Shown here piece after piece: positions 24,123 through 34,405 of a DNA stretch of 64,000 nt. Each line of letters opens with the position of its first letter. The first letter of the stretch is position 1. This DNA is from Diphasiastrum complanatum (Eukaryota; Streptophyta; Lycopodiopsida; Lycopodiales; Lycopodiaceae). Position numbers and translations under genes: made by a program. The stretch lies in assembly GCA_029204225.1 (NCBI GenBank), contig CM055095.1, positions 48,747,364 to 48,811,363 on the forward strand, read 5' to 3'. The notes under the pieces are model-generated. The model was not told where the DNA came from. It worked only from the letters and a program-made list of their open reading frames with translations, and made no database searches.

Positions 24123-25019
24123 GTGGGCTTCTCTATAGTTGCTGTTTTTTCTAGAGGCATTTTGTTTAGTATCAAGAAATATTTGTTAGATGATTATGAA
24201 CATTTCCAAAAACTTTCAGGATTGACCATGACTAAAGGCCTTGATCAATTCATTCAAGACTTCCATGATTATCTAAATCCTCTCTATAGTGAGATACCTC
24301 CTAAAATTTAGATGCTCATGTTTATTAATGGTTTACCTAAAGACTATCAAGTGGATGTTAGAAGAAACCATCCTATTACCCTAGAAGATGCTATTAGGGC
24401 TGCAAATTTTTTTGATGACACTCCTAAGCCATTTAAGAGTCATCACCCTAATGGGCAAAAGAAGGGTTTCCAATTTAAGAGAAAGGATAAAGAAGTTACA
24501 AATGAGGCATCTTCAAATCCTAATTCTAAGAAACCCGAACACCACTTCAATAAACATCAAGGTGGCAAGAAAGACCTAGCGGAAGCTCGAAAGAAGAATC
24601 TATGCTTCAAGTGCAATGGAGAGGGTCACCTTGCACGAGATTGTGTCAAGAACAAAGCCTCAACTTCAGGTATCATATCTCAAAGTAATGAGATGGATAT
24701 TTATTTTCTTAGTTCAATGTTTTATGGACCTAATGACCTAATTTGCATTAAGGGTAAAATTGGAAGACATGTCGTTAATGTACTTTTTGGCACGGGATCC
24801 ACTCATAATTTTATAAATACAAATTTGGTGCAGATGCTAAACCTTCCTATCAAAAAAAGTGAGAAGAAATATTGTGTGACAATGGCGTCTGGATGTAATT
24901 TTGAACCCATGGATTATGTGGTTCCTAATGTATCATTGCACATACAGTATTATTATGAAAAACTTGAATTTCATGCCGTTAATTTGGCAAATGTGGATCT
25001 GGTTCTTGGGCAACAATAA
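24123..25019 (+). pseudogene. Ty3/gypsy gag-protease remnant
   Basis: Plus-strand. About 24,220-24,420 is the end of retrotransposon gag (KGLDQFIQDFHDYLNPLYSE, a stop at 24,309, then MLMFINGLPKDYQ). A basic linker follows, then a CCHC knuckle NLCFKCNGEGHLARDC near 24,600-24,645. The aspartic protease reads NVLFGTGSTHNFINTNLVQML near 24,775-24,840. The catalytic Asp of the D-T/S-G motif is replaced (LFGTGST), so the protease would be inactive even without the stops. The frame ends at 25,019. Confidence 0.85.
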
Positions 25020-25253
25020 CATTATGATAAGAATAAATCATTGAAAATTGATTTTATTGAAAAGTCTTTAACTTTTATGCATGCTTGTTCTTTAATAAAG
25101 ATTAGTGTTAGTTTAAGTGTTGATGCTTTTGGTATTAAACCTTATTCTAAGCATGAGCTTAATTCTTTAATAAAGAACATAGAGTATAAATTTTATTTAT
25201 GTTTTCACAAGAATTTAATTTGTTGCAATGATTAAATTCTTAAACTCAATATC

Positions 25254-25720
25254 ATGAATATACCTAGTGAGAACACTCCTGAATTTGAAGCCTATAGTGA
25301 ACTTAGGCAAGAATTCAATGAGGTTTTTCTAGATATTCTTGTAGGTTTACCACCTGAAAGGTCTGTAGATCACAAAATTGACCTTATACCTGGGTCAATT
25401 TCGATTGTACAACACCCTTATAGGATGAGTGCATCGGAAGAGACTGAGGTACAAAGGCAATTAAGTGAGTATCTAGAGAAAGGGTGGGTCAAACCTAATA
25501 AGTCTCCTTGGGCATCACCAGCAGTTCTGGTCGCCAAGAAGGATGGGACTATAAGGTTTTGTGTGAACTATAAAAGTTGAACAAAGTTACAATTAAGAAT
25601 AGGTATCCACTACCGTGAATGGATGACCTGATAGATTATCTTGGTGGTGCAAGGTACTTTACCAAGATAGATCTAAGATCAGGGTATCATCATATTCACA
25701 TTAAGGTAGAGGATATGTGA
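25254..25720 (+). pseudogene. Ty3/gypsy reverse transcriptase N-terminal remnant
   Basis: From 25,254: EFNEVFLDILVGLPPERSVD, HKIDLIPGS, PYRMSASEETEVQRQL and WVKPNKSPWASPAVLVAKKD, all classical Ty3/gypsy RT start motifs. After a frameshift near 25,575 it continues as NKVTIKNRYPLP and ARYFTKIDLRSGYHHIHI (motif A with its Asp), ending near 25,720. The YxDD motif, RNase H, integrase and LTR are absent, so the element is truncated at the 3' side. Confidence 0.87.
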
Positions 25721-26510
25721 AGGATTTCATATCATTTATGATTCAATCCACAAAAAGACCTTGGGTTACAAAAGAAGTTACTCTACCAATCTCACCAATG
25801 ACGAGCAATATGCATTCGCCCTTTCTATCTATGGTTGCTTTGTATGCAAAAAATCATATACTTAATAAAACACCATTTATCAACATCTTTATTACAATGC
25901 TAAATGATATTTCAACTAATTACTATGATTTCATATAAGGTTATATAGGTCACACACCAACAATTAAAAAGATTTATCATATAGGTCACATATCACTAAG
26001 GTCCTCAATATAACATAAATGCTTTTGATCATATATCTAAATGATCCCATGCAACCATTTAAGAGGCCACATGACAAAAGCAAAAAAAATTCATTTGACC
26101 ATGTAATTATGTCATCAAATTATATCAAATCTATGACACCTAGATTATTAATAAACTAAATGTTTTATGACATCACCGATTTGACATAATTTTATGTCAT
26201 AAAATCTTTAAAAACTTGTCAAATTACTTGTTTAATAATAATATGTACTATTTTTTATCTCATGATTTTGTCATATCTCATGAAAAATAAAATTTATAAC
26301 AATATAAAACTAGTTTTAACAATTAAATACTACCATAATGATCTTTGAATTGATTTTTTTACATTCCATCATATTAAAAAAATATATTTTTATGTAAAAT
26401 CCTACAATAAAATATTCTCATAAAATCTAGAAAAGATTATGAGAATATTGAATGACATTTGAAGCATGCAAGCCCATGTGGGGGACTCTCTCACGTGCCA
26501 AGAGAGGGAA
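25721..26510. other. AT-rich intergenic, no gene seen
   Basis: Low-complexity AT-rich sequence between the gypsy truncation and the palindrome-rich element. Only short frames are present. Confidence 0.5.
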
Positions 26511-26516
26511 AAAAAA

Positions 26517-26592
26517 TGCGTGGAACATCCACGCGTGGATATTGCGTGGATTATCCATGTGTGGATAACTTCTGCGTGGATAATCCACACGA
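26517..26592. repeat. left palindromic repeat cluster
   Basis: Four or so copies of TGCGTGGA..ATCCACGCG-type units in about 75 bp, in both orientations. They are the same units as at 28,845-29,433. Confidence 0.85.
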
Positions 26593-26925
26593 CACTTGAA
26601 TGCCAATAAAATAGCATTTCCGCAAGCATTCTTGCTCCTCTTCTTTTGCTTTCAAGTTTTACAGGTTTTCTAATCTAGTGTTTAGTGCTCTTGCTTGCTA
26701 TTGCTCTTCTAAGCTCTATAGATCTTGCTTGCTTGCTTTTGGTTGCTCTTCATTGCTAGTGATTTTGCTCTTGCTTTTGCTTGCTCTATTGATATTTTTT
26801 GTTCTTGCTTACTATCAATCTATTGCTTTCTATTCATTGCTTACTCTTCTAATCTAAAAGTCTTCAATACTCTTTCACACCCATTCTCCACTACTTTCTA
26901 ACTTTTAAAGTTTTTCTTTGATACA

Positions 26926-28064
26926 ATGTCTTCAAGTGGTAGGTCAAGTCGAAGGTCAAGTGGGAGACCATCTAGGAGAAGAGCTCGTGAGGAGCCCGAA
27001 GAATATAATCAAGAGTGGTTTGAGAATCTACCTCCTCAATAAAGAGATAGAATCAAAAATCTTGTGTTATCTTCTTCGGGTGAATCATCCGAGAGAAGAG
27101 CTTCTGAAGGTGCCCCTTCCCAAGAATCGTGTAGTGTGTATTATGATCTTAATCCACGTGGTGGAGTTATAAAAAATACGCGTGGCAATGTAGTTCATGC
27201 CCGTTTGCATGATTTAGTTGCTTTATATTTTGGTAAAGATTACATGATCGATTGATCCTCCCAATCGCTTGAAGACAAAAATAAAATAATAGAGACTTTG
27301 TATTCTGAATTCCCTCAATCCAATGCTTTTAGTAGGACCTGGGCCTTGAATACAATGTGCCTTTGGATTCGAAACAAAAGGCAATTGATGAGAAGAGCCG
27401 TGAGGAATCCCAAGAATCCCATGAAGCCTGGATGGTGCTCCAAAAGGGATTGGAGGAAGGTGAAAGGGAAATTGTTGCAAAACAATCTCCAAAAGTATGA
27501 ATAACAACATAGGGCCGCTGCCGAGAAGCTCTTAAAACATGGCCAAAGTCACTTGGGATCGGGAGGAAGGGGCAATCTAGAGGCCCAATTTGTAAGTGCA
27601 ATATTTTTTTAAATGAATCTATTTTTGTAGTGAGATTGTTAATGTTTTTTATTGCTAAACTATATTGTATTGCTAAACTATGTTTTTTTGTTGAATGTAG
27701 CTTAGTGATTTTGGAAGACACATGACCGCCGCGGAGTACAAGCAAGGTTACGATCATGGATGTGCCAGCCATAAGGCTTTTATGGAATCCCATGGATTGT
27801 ATCCCATCGTAAACTCTTAACCTTTATTGTTTTGTGATTGTTTACTTTGTGGTTTACAAGTAAGTTTAATCTCAATTTAGTTAAATCTTTGATTCTATTT
27901 TGTAGAGAGGCTCTACAACTTCAAGTGTTCGTGATGTGAAAGAAAATGTGGAAGAGAACATGGAAGAGTACATGAATGAGAGCGAAGGGGAGTTTGAAGA
28001 TGTGGACACCAACGTACACCTACAAGATGAAGGAGGCGAGGAGGGAGGAAGTGATGATGAGTAG
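26926..28064 (+). pseudogene. three-exon ORF of the palindrome element
   Basis: Exon 1 (26,926-27,591, 222 codons) opens MSSSGRSSRRSSGRPSRRR, a basic Ser/Arg N-terminus. It includes NPRGGVIKNTRGNVVHARLH and ends LGSGGRGNLEAQF before a GTAAGT donor. It stays in one frame but has three stops (27,040, 27,253, 27,502). Exon 2 (27,701-27,808, 36 codons) reads LSDFGRHMTAAEYKQGYDHG through ESHGLYPI. Exon 3 (27,906-28,064) is acidic: RGSTTSSVRDVKENVEEN to EEGGSDDE-stop. Exon 2 has exactly the same length, phase and motif spacing as exon B of the element at 10.6 kb (LVDYGRLPTKEEY...). A full product would be about 310 residues. The basic start and acidic end suggest a DNA-binding accessory protein, comparable in role to TNPA or a Ptta/En/Spm protein; this is inference. 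Confidence 0.65.
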
Positions 28065-28840
28065 AGGTTTTTAAATTAAATGTAAGGCCTTGTAGAAGGC
28101 AATGTAGGAAGAGAGAATTTATTCTCTCATCAATGTACTTGTTTTTAAATCAATCGTTATAATGTTTTGGCATCACATCATTCTTGCAAAATTTTTGAAT
28201 GCATATATTTTTAATCCATGAATGCAAATGTATAGTCCATTGAATGCATATCTATTGATGTACTCAATGCAATGTATAGTCTATTTAATGCACATCTATG
28301 CAATGCAAATGTATCCATTGATTAATTCAATGCAATGTATCTATTTCAGCACATGATTTGCATGCTAGAATGCACAATAAAAAGTAATGGAAAGTAATGG
28401 AAACCACAATATAATGCATCAATAGATAACACATTAATCTATCAGCTAAATATCAAATGAATCAAAATAAATGTGAATTTACCTTTACTATTGTATCTCC
28501 ATTGTTTTACAATCTTTGCTTTTCCTTTTGCATGCACTTGATCTTTGAATCCTTTGCAATGAAAGCTTATTTTTCCATTTTCATATCCAAACCTACATCA
28601 CAAACAAAAAAGATCTTAAAACTTATGATCACAAAACACATACTATTAACATCCATCAATGAACAAAAAATCCTAAACACTATCAATCTTCTCACTCATA
28701 TTCATCCTCATCTCATTCTCACTCCCATCTATACTCTCTTTTTCTCTCTCTCACACAACACAAAAATAGAAAGTCACCTCTAGTTTCGGAGCGAACCACA
28801 TTTTGGTTCGCGCTAAATGTGTTTTTTTTGGACAAAAAAT
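28065..28840. other. 3' internal region of the element, no gene seen
   Basis: Between the ORF stop and the right palindrome cluster. At 28,195-28,345 the words AATGCA, TGCAATG and GTATAGTCCATTGAATGCA recur, forming a short degenerate tandem repeat. No coding domain. Confidence 0.5.
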
Positions 28841-28844
28841 TTTG

Positions 28845-29433
28845 CGTGGATTATCCACGCGTGGATAATCCACGCAAATTCCAGAAACCTATTTGCGTGG
28901 ATACCGCGTGGATATAAAAAAAAAATTATCCACGCGGTATCCACGGCCTCAACTCTCTGGATTTAGTGTGGATAAAGCGAATTTTGCATGGATAATCCAC
29001 GCGTGGATAATTATCCACGCGATATCCACGCGAAAGCCGAGCCTTTTTTATTTAATTTTTACTATGGCGTGGATAATCCACACGTGGATTATCCACACGA
29101 AATTAGAATTATTATTTTCGGTTCTGGGTGTCGGAGGTTTGTCCGGCTGCCGATAGTCGGACTTGGCGTGGATAATCCACGCATTTTGAATTTCACGACA
29201 TCCGGCTTATCTGCTGTCGGAAATGACATTTGCGTGGAACATCCACGCGTGGATAATCCACGCGCTTGTATCCACGCGTATATCCAAGCCAATCCACGGC
29301 TATATCCACGTGAATTTTTTTTGCCCACGCGTCCTCCTTTGTATTGTGCGTGGATATTTGCTATATGTGTTGAACTCGAGTTGTGGTGAATTCTAATTTC
29401 GTGTGGATAATCCATGCGTGGATTATCCACGCC
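28845..29433. repeat. right palindromic repeat cluster
   Basis: At least fifteen copies or half-copies of GCGTGGATAATCCACGC and variants (GTGGATATCCACG, ATCCACGCGTGGATA), many as tandem palindromes. A second GC-rich motif (GTCGGA, TCCGGC) appears at 29,120-29,220. The inverted units could form many small hairpins. Confidence 0.88.
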
Positions 29434-29985
29434 ATAGAACTCAAGTTTCATACACATGTACATATCTTCATTTCAATAAATCAGATTGGTTCTCTTGTGA
29501 AATGGATTTATGAATGTCCTTGCTCTCTATCACTTTTCCTCCATCTTTCATGCTTTCTTTGGATTTATCAATTGTTGGATTTGTTTGTTTTTTGAATTGT
29601 ATGTTCTTATGTTTTTATGAGAGAGAAAGGGAGAGATAGAAAGAGTAAGCTATCTTTATTGTGGATCTTAGTGTAAATGGTTGTGGTGTTAATGCTTAGG
29701 GTTAATGGATATTAGAGTTAGATGTAGATCTTTCATTCATGCTGAAATCTGAAATATGCTATCGCTCTCATGGGAACGTACCTACGCGTGACAACTAACT
29801 TCATCTCCTTGATGCTAGATTGATTAGATCTTGGGTTGAGCATAGGCAAGGAAAGAAACCCACTATAGAGGCTCACTCATGAAGTGTTATGGTGGATACA
29901 TGGCAACCGTAGGACAAAGAAGAAGGAGACATGCAAGCAAATGTTGATCACTCACATTTATTGTTTGTTTGATGTATTTTTCCAG
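29434..29985. other. intergenic, no gene seen
   Basis: AT-rich flank of the palindrome element. No domain was seen on either strand. Confidence 0.5.
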
Positions 29986-29989
29986 AGAG

Positions 29990-30118
29990 TTCATAGTTGG
30001 AAGCATGGAAAAATCATCTCATTTATATTCTTTGTGATTCTTCATTGCTCATTGAAGTGGTATTGTATCATTTTGTGAGGAAGCAAGTCATTGCAAAGGA
30101 GGTGGAGCTTCAACATTT
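29990..30118 (+). mobile_element. Ty1/copia RNase H fragment (plus)
   Basis: Around 30,055-30,115 the plus strand reads YHFVRKQVIAKEVELQH, matching YHFVREQVIAKEVELQH on the minus strand near 38,090-38,160. Only a few dozen codons survive. It abuts minus-strand RT at 30,125, so two fragments of opposite orientation meet here. Confidence 0.7.
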
Positions 30119-30124
30119 GTTCTA

Positions 30125-30322
30125 TTAGAGTTTGCATCTCATTTTGTCTGTAGATGTTGTATGAAGATATTTCCATTTTCTTGACTTCATAACTAATGTA
30201 AGCTTACAAGGAAAACATATTTTGCTATCTTTTAAAGCATCACACTCAACTAGTATTGCCTTAATCCACCTTTGAGATACAAAAATCTCTTCAAAGCAAA
30301 ATGGTTCTTCATAAGTTGACAT
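30125..30322 (-). mobile_element. Ty1/copia RT N-terminal fragment (minus)
   Basis: A minus-strand frame reads MSTYEEPFCFEEIFVSQRWI then KAILVECDALK, the copia RT entry motif (EP.SFEEA....W..AM..E..AL). The catalytic part is absent. Confidence 0.75.
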
Positions 30323-30559
30323 GATAATATAAATGAAACTATTTTCATTTTGTGATTGCTGCTCCTTATTCTTGATTGATTTCTCTTAGATCATAACAAT
30401 AAGTTTGAACTTATTTAAAGTTCCAAGCAAAATACTTTCCAAGGACAAAAAATAAATCCAAGTTACTTTCATGAAAGTGACATTTATCTTTGCATCTTGA
30501 ACCAGACAATGCACTTCCAAATGAAAAATTTCAAAGGATTTGACATGTGTTGTGATGGA

Positions 30560-30907
30560 CTCTTGAAGACAAATCTTGCAAGTCCTCGTGAGACTCCAAG
30601 CCTCATTCACCTTTCCACAAAGGAAACACCTTTCCTTGGACTTGTCCTTCTTGTATTTGCATTTTCAACTTGAAGCTACATCCTTCACCTCGGCCCCCTT
30701 GCTTTGGTTCTCCTTGGATGGATTGGTCTTCTTTTTGTAGCATCTTGAGAAAAAATCTCCTCCCTTGCCACAAAGGTTGCACTCAAAATCCTTTCTTTCC
30801 TTCAATAAGATGCCACCTATTGATGCCATGTGAATAAACACCTGTGATATGATTCTACAAATGTAATTTGTGACTTTCAAGAGACTAGATTTGAATATTT
30901 TCAACAA
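30560..30907 (-). mobile_element. Ty1/copia gag tail with two damaged zinc knuckles
   Basis: Minus-strand frames give FECNLCGKGGDFFSRCYKK (CCHC with the His replaced by Asp) near 30,790-30,735 and CFLCGKVNEAWS near 30,640-30,605, each in a Lys-rich setting. The upstream frame (30,907-30,810) includes MASIGGILLKERKD, similar to the gag start MASMGGFLLEASER at 55,574. It appears to be a collapsed gag of the same broad copia type. Confidence 0.6.
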
Positions 30908-30909
30908 TC

Positions 30910-31395
30910 TAGAAGGATCTACAAAAGATCTAACTCACAAACCTAAGAATCAATCTTCACACTTATGACTAGTCACTTGGAAACTTTGCTTTGATCATTA
31001 AGACAAAAGCACACAATCTTTGAATCAAATCACTAAAGAAATCATATCCACACTCCTCTTGGACTCATCAAATACCAATGACTCTTTCTTTTGAAAGTTG
31101 AAATGAATATGAAAAGATTTGACACCTAGATTTTCCTTTTCACTTGACTAGTTCTCTCAACACTTGAGATTCTTGAACAAAAGACGGGTTTTGTTTCAAA
31201 CACCTGAAAATCAAACTTAATCACTTTTTTTGGACTCACCCTTGACCCAAATAATCTCACACTTGAGATTTAGAATGAATTTGATTTGATTTGACAACAA
31301 ACTATACCACCAATTTTTCAGAAAGCTTAAAAAATTAGAAAACTAGATATTCACAAAGATCTCAACCATGCATGAATACTCAAATATGGACTCAG
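30910..31395. other. probable gag 5' flank / LTR sequence, no gene seen
   Basis: AT-rich sequence to the right of the minus-strand gag start. By position it should contain that element's leader and LTR. I could not define termini. Confidence 0.4.
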
Positions 31396-31399
31396 TTAG

Positions 31400-31670
31400 A
31401 ATGAAAGTTAGAATCACTGTGTCACTGTACTGTGGTTCCTATCAGTGGATAAGGATCAGTTGGCCTCGCCACGAGGCAAGTCAACGGGGCACGCGTCCCG
31501 CCAACGGCAACCTGGGTCATGCATGGGTTGCCTGAGTGAACAACTATATGTATAGTGTAATTTCATTTTGAGAAAGACAGTTGCTATGTGAGCTTGCTGA
31601 GGAGAGTGATTTTCTGTCTGTGTTACTGTGTAGCATGATCTGTGTTCCTGTGCAAAGCAGATTCTAAGTT
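31400..31670 (+). repeat. probable 5' LTR (3' part) of plus-strand copia
   Basis: It lies directly upstream of a primer-binding site (TTGGTATCAGAGCC at about 31,670). This 270 bp contains GC-rich words unlike its left flank (CACGAGGCAAGTCAACGGGG). The left terminus cannot be fixed and no 3' partner was found because the element is truncated. Confidence 0.5.
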
Positions 31671-31683
31671 GGTATCAGAGCCA
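31670..31683 (+). other. copia primer-binding site
   Basis: TTGGTATCAGAGCC is complementary to the 3' part of plant initiator tRNA-Met, the standard copia minus-strand primer. It fixes the LTR-leader boundary of the element continuing to about 36,600. Confidence 0.85.
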
Positions 31684-32980
31684 TACAGGGAGTGTACACA
31701 GTACAGTGTCGTCGTTGAAGAGAGCTTCGGGAGAACTATCTTCTGAGAGTTCGGGGTTTTACGGCGGGTTGAAGATGGAAAGAGAAGCACTGGTGCACGG
31801 TTTCTAATTTATAGAGGCTTGCTAAGCTCAGCAGAGGGATTATTAGCCTGTGCATAGCATCAAACAGGAAAAAATTTGGTGAAAAATTGACAATTTCGAA
31901 GCCAGCTGAAAATTGAAATCGGACTTGGGGTTACATTTTTTATACATAACTGGTGATTTCTTCGCCGTTTGTGCACCGTTTTGGATGTCGTAAGGACAGG
32001 AAGGAAGCTAATCACACTGTCAATCAGCCATGGAGAGATTCTGAGGTCTATGTCAGAGATTTGTCTCCAGACAGTTAACCTAGCAGATTTGCGGTAAAAA
32101 GGTGAAAAAGCCACTTTGTCAAGTTGAGCTAAAATCACCGTTTCTCCACGGAATTTCCTGACTGAACATTCTAAAGTCATGGATTCAGTAGGGCAACTCT
32201 GGTCCAGGCCTCAGATCGTGCTCAAAACGATCCACAGGAGAGCTTGATCTGATCCTTTTTAGAGAAGGGAGACGCGGCCGTAGGCAGGGAAGTCGCAGGC
32301 AGTTCGCGCGCCCAACGCGATGAAGAACTCAGTGTACCAAAGTTCTTAGCGTATGCAGGAGTTTGGTTCGATGCCCAGATGTACTTTGAACCTTTAGATG
32401 AGGTGTCAAGTGAATCAACGGCATAGAATCTGTGATGGGAGAGAAATTTGAACCACAAGATTTGGTTCAGCCATTGGATGAGCTTTAAACAAGGTCCTAA
32501 AGAATTGAAGTGCATTTTGGCCTTCAACTTCATTAAAAATTTTCATACTGAAATTTGAGTTGGGTCCTTTACAAGTGAAGAGTGAAGTTTCTTCAAAGTG
32601 AAGAAACAGTTCAAAAGCTAGAAAAGTCCCTATTTTTGGGTCCTTTGCCCGTTTTGACCCAAACGAAAGGCTATAACCTCCGAACGAAGGGCACCCGGAC
32701 TGTACCTACAAGTACGGTACAGCAAAACAGAGCGGTTGCAACAGAGAAAGTGTTCGGAGTATGCCAGAAGTAGTTTCACCATTCCACTGGGCACGTTGTT
32801 GGGAATTGACGACTGAGTGCATTTCGGAAGGCGACGCCGGTTTGGCTTTCAAATTGGTGGAAAAGCGGTGAGTGGCCTGGTAAGAAAAAAAGTGCAGGTC
32901 ATCATTTTCAACTTCTGACATCACTGTTGGCCTCGACATACTGTTCTTAGCCTAAGGCAGAAGTTTTAAGCAGTTTTGCG
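31684..32980 (+). other. long untranslated leader of copia element
   Basis: About 1.3 kb separates the primer-binding site from the gag ATG, longer than usual for copia. It holds no intact frame; minus-strand frames at 31,860-32,180 and 32,222-32,533 look like chance. It may hide an old insertion. Confidence 0.5.
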
Positions 32981-33850
32981 ATGGCAAACATGGGAGAGTC
33001 CATTTTGAGTGAAAGTAGCAAATTGGACGGGATTTCCAACTATGCAGTGTGGAAATTCAAAATGAAAAACATACTGATGGAGAAAGATGTGTGGGAATTC
33101 GTCACATGTGATGAGAGAAGGCCGCCAAATAAAGCAGACATCAAAGTGTTCGACAAAAAGATGAGGAAAGCTTTGACCTTCATTAACTTGTCAGTGAAGG
33201 ATCACATCATTACCCACATTTGTGATGCTATTACACCCAGACAGGCATGGGATGTGCTAAAGGAGCAGTTCGAGATGTCAAATCCGTCAAGAATCATGTT
33301 TCTAAAGTCAAAGTTGAATAGTGCCCGCATGGAGCAAGGAGAGCACATTCAGACGTACATGACCAAAATCAAGACAATGAGAGATGAACTGCATTCTATT
33401 GGAGAACGCATACGTGATGTGGAGCTGGTGCATAATGCATTATGCGGCATTGCAGAACCCTATCAGATGTTTGTGAGCGGAATAGCATCAAGAAAAAGAT
33501 TGCCAACCTTTGACGAGCTCACAGGAATCTTGATGCAGGAAGAGCAATGACGAGAAATGGTGAAAGCTAGACGTCAAAAAACTGATGATCAGGCACTTGC
33601 AACATGCCAAAAACAAGGCAAGGGCAAGGGCAAGAAGAAGACTAAACAGCAATTTGCCAAGTCTCAGGAGGATGAGTGATCTTCCAGCAAAACTAAGAAG
33701 AAAGGCAAGTGCTTCCATTGTGGTAAAAAGGGCCACTGGAAGAGTGAATGTCGCAAATTCCTGGCGGAACAAGACAAGGGAAAACCAAAACAAGGAGGCA
33801 ACCTTGTCGATGAAGGTGAGATTGAAGACTCTAGAATCTTCATATCTACA
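32981..33850 (+). pseudogene. Ty1/copia gag with CCHC knuckle
   Basis: The gag begins MANMGESILSESSKLDGISN and NYAVWKFKMKNILMEKD, then the UBN2 core (ITPRQAWDVLKEQFEMSNPS, IQTYMTKIKTMRDELHSIGE). The first 189 codons are open; TGA stops occur at 33,548 and 33,679 in the same frame. The nucleocapsid knuckle CFHCGKKGHWKSEC follows near 33,715-33,760. It is continuous in frame with the protease at 33,880. The best preserved gag of the window apart from 55,574. Confidence 0.88.
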
Positions 33851-34405
33851 TTGTCATCTAATCAAGATGATCAAGCATGGTATATTGACTCGGAAGCCAC
33901 AAGACACATGACAGGTAACAAGAACTGGTTCAGTAGTTTGAAGGCATTGGATAATGGAACATTTGTTTCACAAGCAAATGGTGAGGTGTGCATGATCAAG
34001 GGGATAGGCACAGTTTCAATCCAACTGCTTGACGGCAAAAGCAGGATGATCAGGGAGGTACTTTACGTACCAGGTTTGAAGAAAAATCTACTTTCTGTTG
34101 GAGTCATTACTGATCAAAAGTTGAAAGTAGAATTCGCCCATGATCGTTGCTTTATAAAGGATGCGAATCAAAAGTTCAAAGTTATTACGAATGGAGTAAG
34201 AGAGCCCAATACAAAATTGTACAGGTTGAATGCCACAATCAAGGGGCAACATGGACTTGTGTCATCCGTTCCTTCGCAAGCTGAGTTGTGGCACAAGAGG
34301 CTTGGTCACTTGAACTTGGGAAGCCTCAGTTTGATGAGAAAACTGGAGATAGTAACAGGACTGCCTACAATAGAAGATCACTTGAAATCGATGTGCGAAT
34401 CTTGT
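33851..34405 (+). pseudogene. Ty1/copia protease and pre-integrase domain
   Basis: An open frame in register with gag. WYIDSEATRHMTGNKNWF is the protease site, with Glu replacing Gly in D-S-G-A (DSEAT). VLYVPGLKKNLLSVGVITDQ follows. GAG_pre-integrase reads AELWHKRLGHLNLGSLSLM, with the His of the HHCC zinc site, and MCESC. The frame is cut at about 34,405 by the insertion 34,405-35,535. Confidence 0.88.

Larger units (their letters stand above)
26510..29440. mobile_element. DNA-transposon-like element with GCGTGGATTATCCACGC palindromes
   Basis: Clusters of the 17-bp palindrome GCGTGGATTATCCACGC and variants occur at 26,517-26,592 and, much more densely, at 28,845-29,433. They flank a three-exon ORF (26,926-28,064). 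This mirrors the CACTA element at 9.06-11.88 kb, which has the same ORF layout between different palindromes. Both also have a low-complexity, short-repeat leader (here GCTTGCT-rich, 26,600-26,830) before the ORF. No CACTA terminus or target duplication was found, so the boundaries are those of the palindrome clusters. No transposase is present, so it is probably non-autonomous. Confidence 0.7.

Noticed and set aside
26402-26629. 75-codon minus-strand frame with WIIHAEVIHTWIIHAIS repeats, and similar frames at 28,893-29,463.
   Set aside because: Translation of the GCGTGGATTATCCACGC palindromes; no independent coding evidence.
28845-29433. Possible CRISPR-like array.
   Set aside because: Units are palindromes of variable spacing and orientation in a plant genome without cas genes. 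Subterminal transposon repeats explain them.
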